64,000 nucleotides of DNA from Prorocentrum cordatum (lineage: Eukaryota; Sar; Dinophyceae; Prorocentrales; Prorocentraceae): positions 38,501-102,500 of the forward strand of contig CAUYUJ010000662.1 of the NCBI GenBank assembly GCA_963575745.1. The letters run 5' to 3'. The notes under the pieces are model-generated. The model ran no database searches, had not been told where the DNA came from, and saw only the letters and a list, made by a program, of their open reading frames with translations. Below are positions 62,576 to 64,000 of this stretch, one piece after another. The first letter of the stretch is position 1, and each line of letters opens with the position of its first letter. A program made the position numbers and the translations under genes.

Positions 62576-63627
62576 GCTACGTCACCCAAATTCCGAACTC
62601 GATCTGCAGATTCTCATATCGGCCAGGGTTGCCCCCACCGCAGTTCATCTCCTGCGTCTCCACACGGATCTCCTCGGGGACGCCTCATGCGCACGGTGAT
62701 GATGCTGACGATGGTGGTAATGATGCCGATGACGATGGTGATGACGATGTTGTTGATGATGATGCTGACGATGATGACGACGATGATGACGATGAGGGTA
62801 CTGATTTTGATGATGCTGATGCTGATGCTGATGAAGATGAAGATAAAGATGAAGATGAAGATGAATTTGATGCTGCTGATGATGATGCTGATGATAAGGA
62901 TGGTGGTGATGATGATGATGAGGACACGACTGATCATGCTGATGTTGAGGTTGATGAGAATGTTGAAGAGTGTGATGATGCTGCTGCCGAGGATGATGCT
63001 GCTGATGATGATGGTGATGCGTATGGTGATCATGACCGTGATGATGAGTATGATGATGATATTGCTGATGGTGATGATGATGCTGACGATGTTGATCGTG
63101 ATAACGATGCTGATGCTGATAATGCCGATGATCCTGATGTTGATGCTGATGAGGGTGCTGATGATTGTGAGGATGCGACTGCTGCTGATGATTAGTATAC
63201 TGATCATGCTGATGCTGCTGCTGATGATGATGCTGGTTATGTTTTGCCGTTTATGATGCGGACGGCGATGTTGATGTTGATGCTGATGATGTTGTTGTTG
63301 ATGATGAGGATGATGATGATGATGCTGATGCTGATGATGGTGGTGATGATGAGGACGACAATGGAGATGATGATGTTGATGTTGATGGTAATGAGAGAGG
63401 GATGACGTCAAGGAGGGAGGCGAAGGAGAGGAAGGGACAGAAGTGAATCGGAGGAGGATAATGATGGCGAGGAGGAACACACCTTCTCTGTCGTACTGGA
63501 AACCCGGGTCAATCTTGATGTAGCCGAAACCCCTCTGTGGAGCGAAGAACTTCAGTGTCCCCGTGTACCTCAGGTCCCGGCCTCCAACGAACTCCTTCTT
63601 GGTATCCAAGCTCTCCTGAGCGGGCAC
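62576..63627 (-). CDS. Cold-shock-domain protein, two exons
   Basis: Exon 1 (about 63627 to 63483) reads KKEFVGGRDLRYTG and GTLKFFAPQRGFGYIKIDPG; RGFGYI is the RNP1-like word of cold-shock domains. It ends GACAGAGAAG before GTGTGT. Exon 2 (62683 to 62586) follows ATGAG and reads VPEEIRVETQEMNCGGGNPG then ENLQIEFGIW. The join is phase 1 and restores one glycine codon. It then either stops (VT and TAG at 62576) or splices at TGG followed by GTGACG. In dinoflagellates a cold-shock-like beta strand set followed by RVE-x-N-GG is common; nucleic-acid binding is inferred. The 5' limit is uncertain: no ATG is certain in exon 1, and an acceptor such as CTTGGAG lies inside it. Confidence 0.7.
62684..63482 (-). 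repeat. 799-nt intron made largely of GAT/ATC triplets
   Basis: Starts GTGTGTTCC and ends CGTGCGCATGAG on the gene strand (GT-AG). The part from about 62690 to 63395 is GATGATG/GCTGATG repeat (plus-strand sense), so the intron is a microsatellite with short unique ends. Confidence 0.75.
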
Positions 63628-64000
63628 CGAGCGAGGAGGAGCGAGGCGGAGGGGAGGATGACAGTGACGAGCAGGAGACCGAGCGTTCCCCCTCGTGGGG
63701 TGCTCCTTCTTCCCCTCATCCTCCTCATCTTCATCTTCCTCATCTTCTTCCTCCTCCTCATCATCGTCATGATCCTCGCTCTCATCCTTCCCTCCCCTTG
63801 AGAGCCGATCCCGGGACCCTTCTGGAGCGAGTCCTGACCAAGATCTCTAGGTGGATCCAGCCGTGGCGACGAAGGCGAAACACGTCAAGCTCTTCGTCGA
63901 ACACTCGCTTGCAGATAATAAGTGTTACAGCCCTATGGCAGCGGTTCCGAGCACTCTCGCCTCGACGTTAGCTGAATGTTCTGTGAAAGCGAGGCTCCCG
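63628..64000. other. Upstream of the cold-shock exon; possible worn introner
   Basis: CTTCCTCATCTTC-type pyrimidine repeats at 63718-63765. At 63806-63880 GAGTCCTGACCAAGATCTCT and GTGGATCCAGCCGTGGCGAC align with the introner words GCTCTGACCAAGATTTCG and GAATCCAGCGGTGGCGACG, suggesting another worn copy, here upstream of a gene. Confidence 0.45.

Noticed and set aside
1-64000. tRNA, rRNA, snRNA, riboswitch or bacterial promoter features
   Set aside because: No cloverleaf with A and B boxes, no rRNA core words and no Sm-site RNA was recognised by eye. A covariance-model scan would be needed to exclude them.

Overview
The window looks like dinoflagellate nuclear DNA. The strongest evidence is a relic of the dinoflagellate spliced leader (19 of 22 bases), encoded in the DNA at 24579-24600 (minus strand) just upstream of an intron-less sialyltransferase-like gene. 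Other support comes from a cold-shock-type domain followed by an RVE-E-N-GG segment, a discoidin (F5/8 type C) gene with element-derived introns, an endonuclease/reverse-transcriptase LINE, high GC, and very low gene density. No bacterial operons, CRISPR arrays, tRNA or rRNA genes were recognised.

Layout: 1-13 kb is repeats (a ~110-bp dispersed repeat, a composite element built of 72-bp and 83-bp tandem units, an 11-bp satellite, several short inverted-repeat elements). 13.3-21.4 kb is almost entirely minisatellite and triplet array (33-bp units, ~12-bp units, TCG arrays) around a small RRM-domain remnant. 22.8-24.6 kb holds the sialyltransferase-like retrogene. 25-29 kb is GAC arrays and dispersed repeats. 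29.6-31.5 kb holds two poorly defined minus-strand ORFs, one with a KH-like segment. 32-35 kb is short inverted-repeat elements, then a 2.1-kb GAT array. 37.3-38.4 kb is a discoidin-domain gene whose introns or insertions are themselves repeat elements. 39-43.8 kb is repeats and unassigned DNA. 43.9-48.6 kb is a degenerate LINE with an extra downstream coding module. 49-55.4 kb is a large inverted repeat, clustered MITE-like elements and GGA arrays. 56.5 kb has a perfect 37-bp hairpin. 62.3-63.6 kb is a cold-shock-domain gene with a GAT-repeat intron.

All host-like coding candidates (RRM remnant, sialyltransferase, KH-like ORF, discoidin gene, cold-shock gene) read on the minus strand, while the LINE reads on the plus strand. 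This fits the unidirectional gene blocks known in dinoflagellates. The genes do not form an evident pathway. Most ORFs longer than 60 codons here are translations of low-complexity repeats and are left out.

The most interesting material is the interplay of repeats and genes. It comprises an introner-like element whose ends are the GT and AG of an intron (with a second free copy that keeps GT...AG ends), an inverted-repeat element sitting in frame inside the discoidin domain, the relic leader on the sialyltransferase, and a repeated composite element with two different tandem-repeat blocks. All calls are by reading the sequence; no database search was possible.
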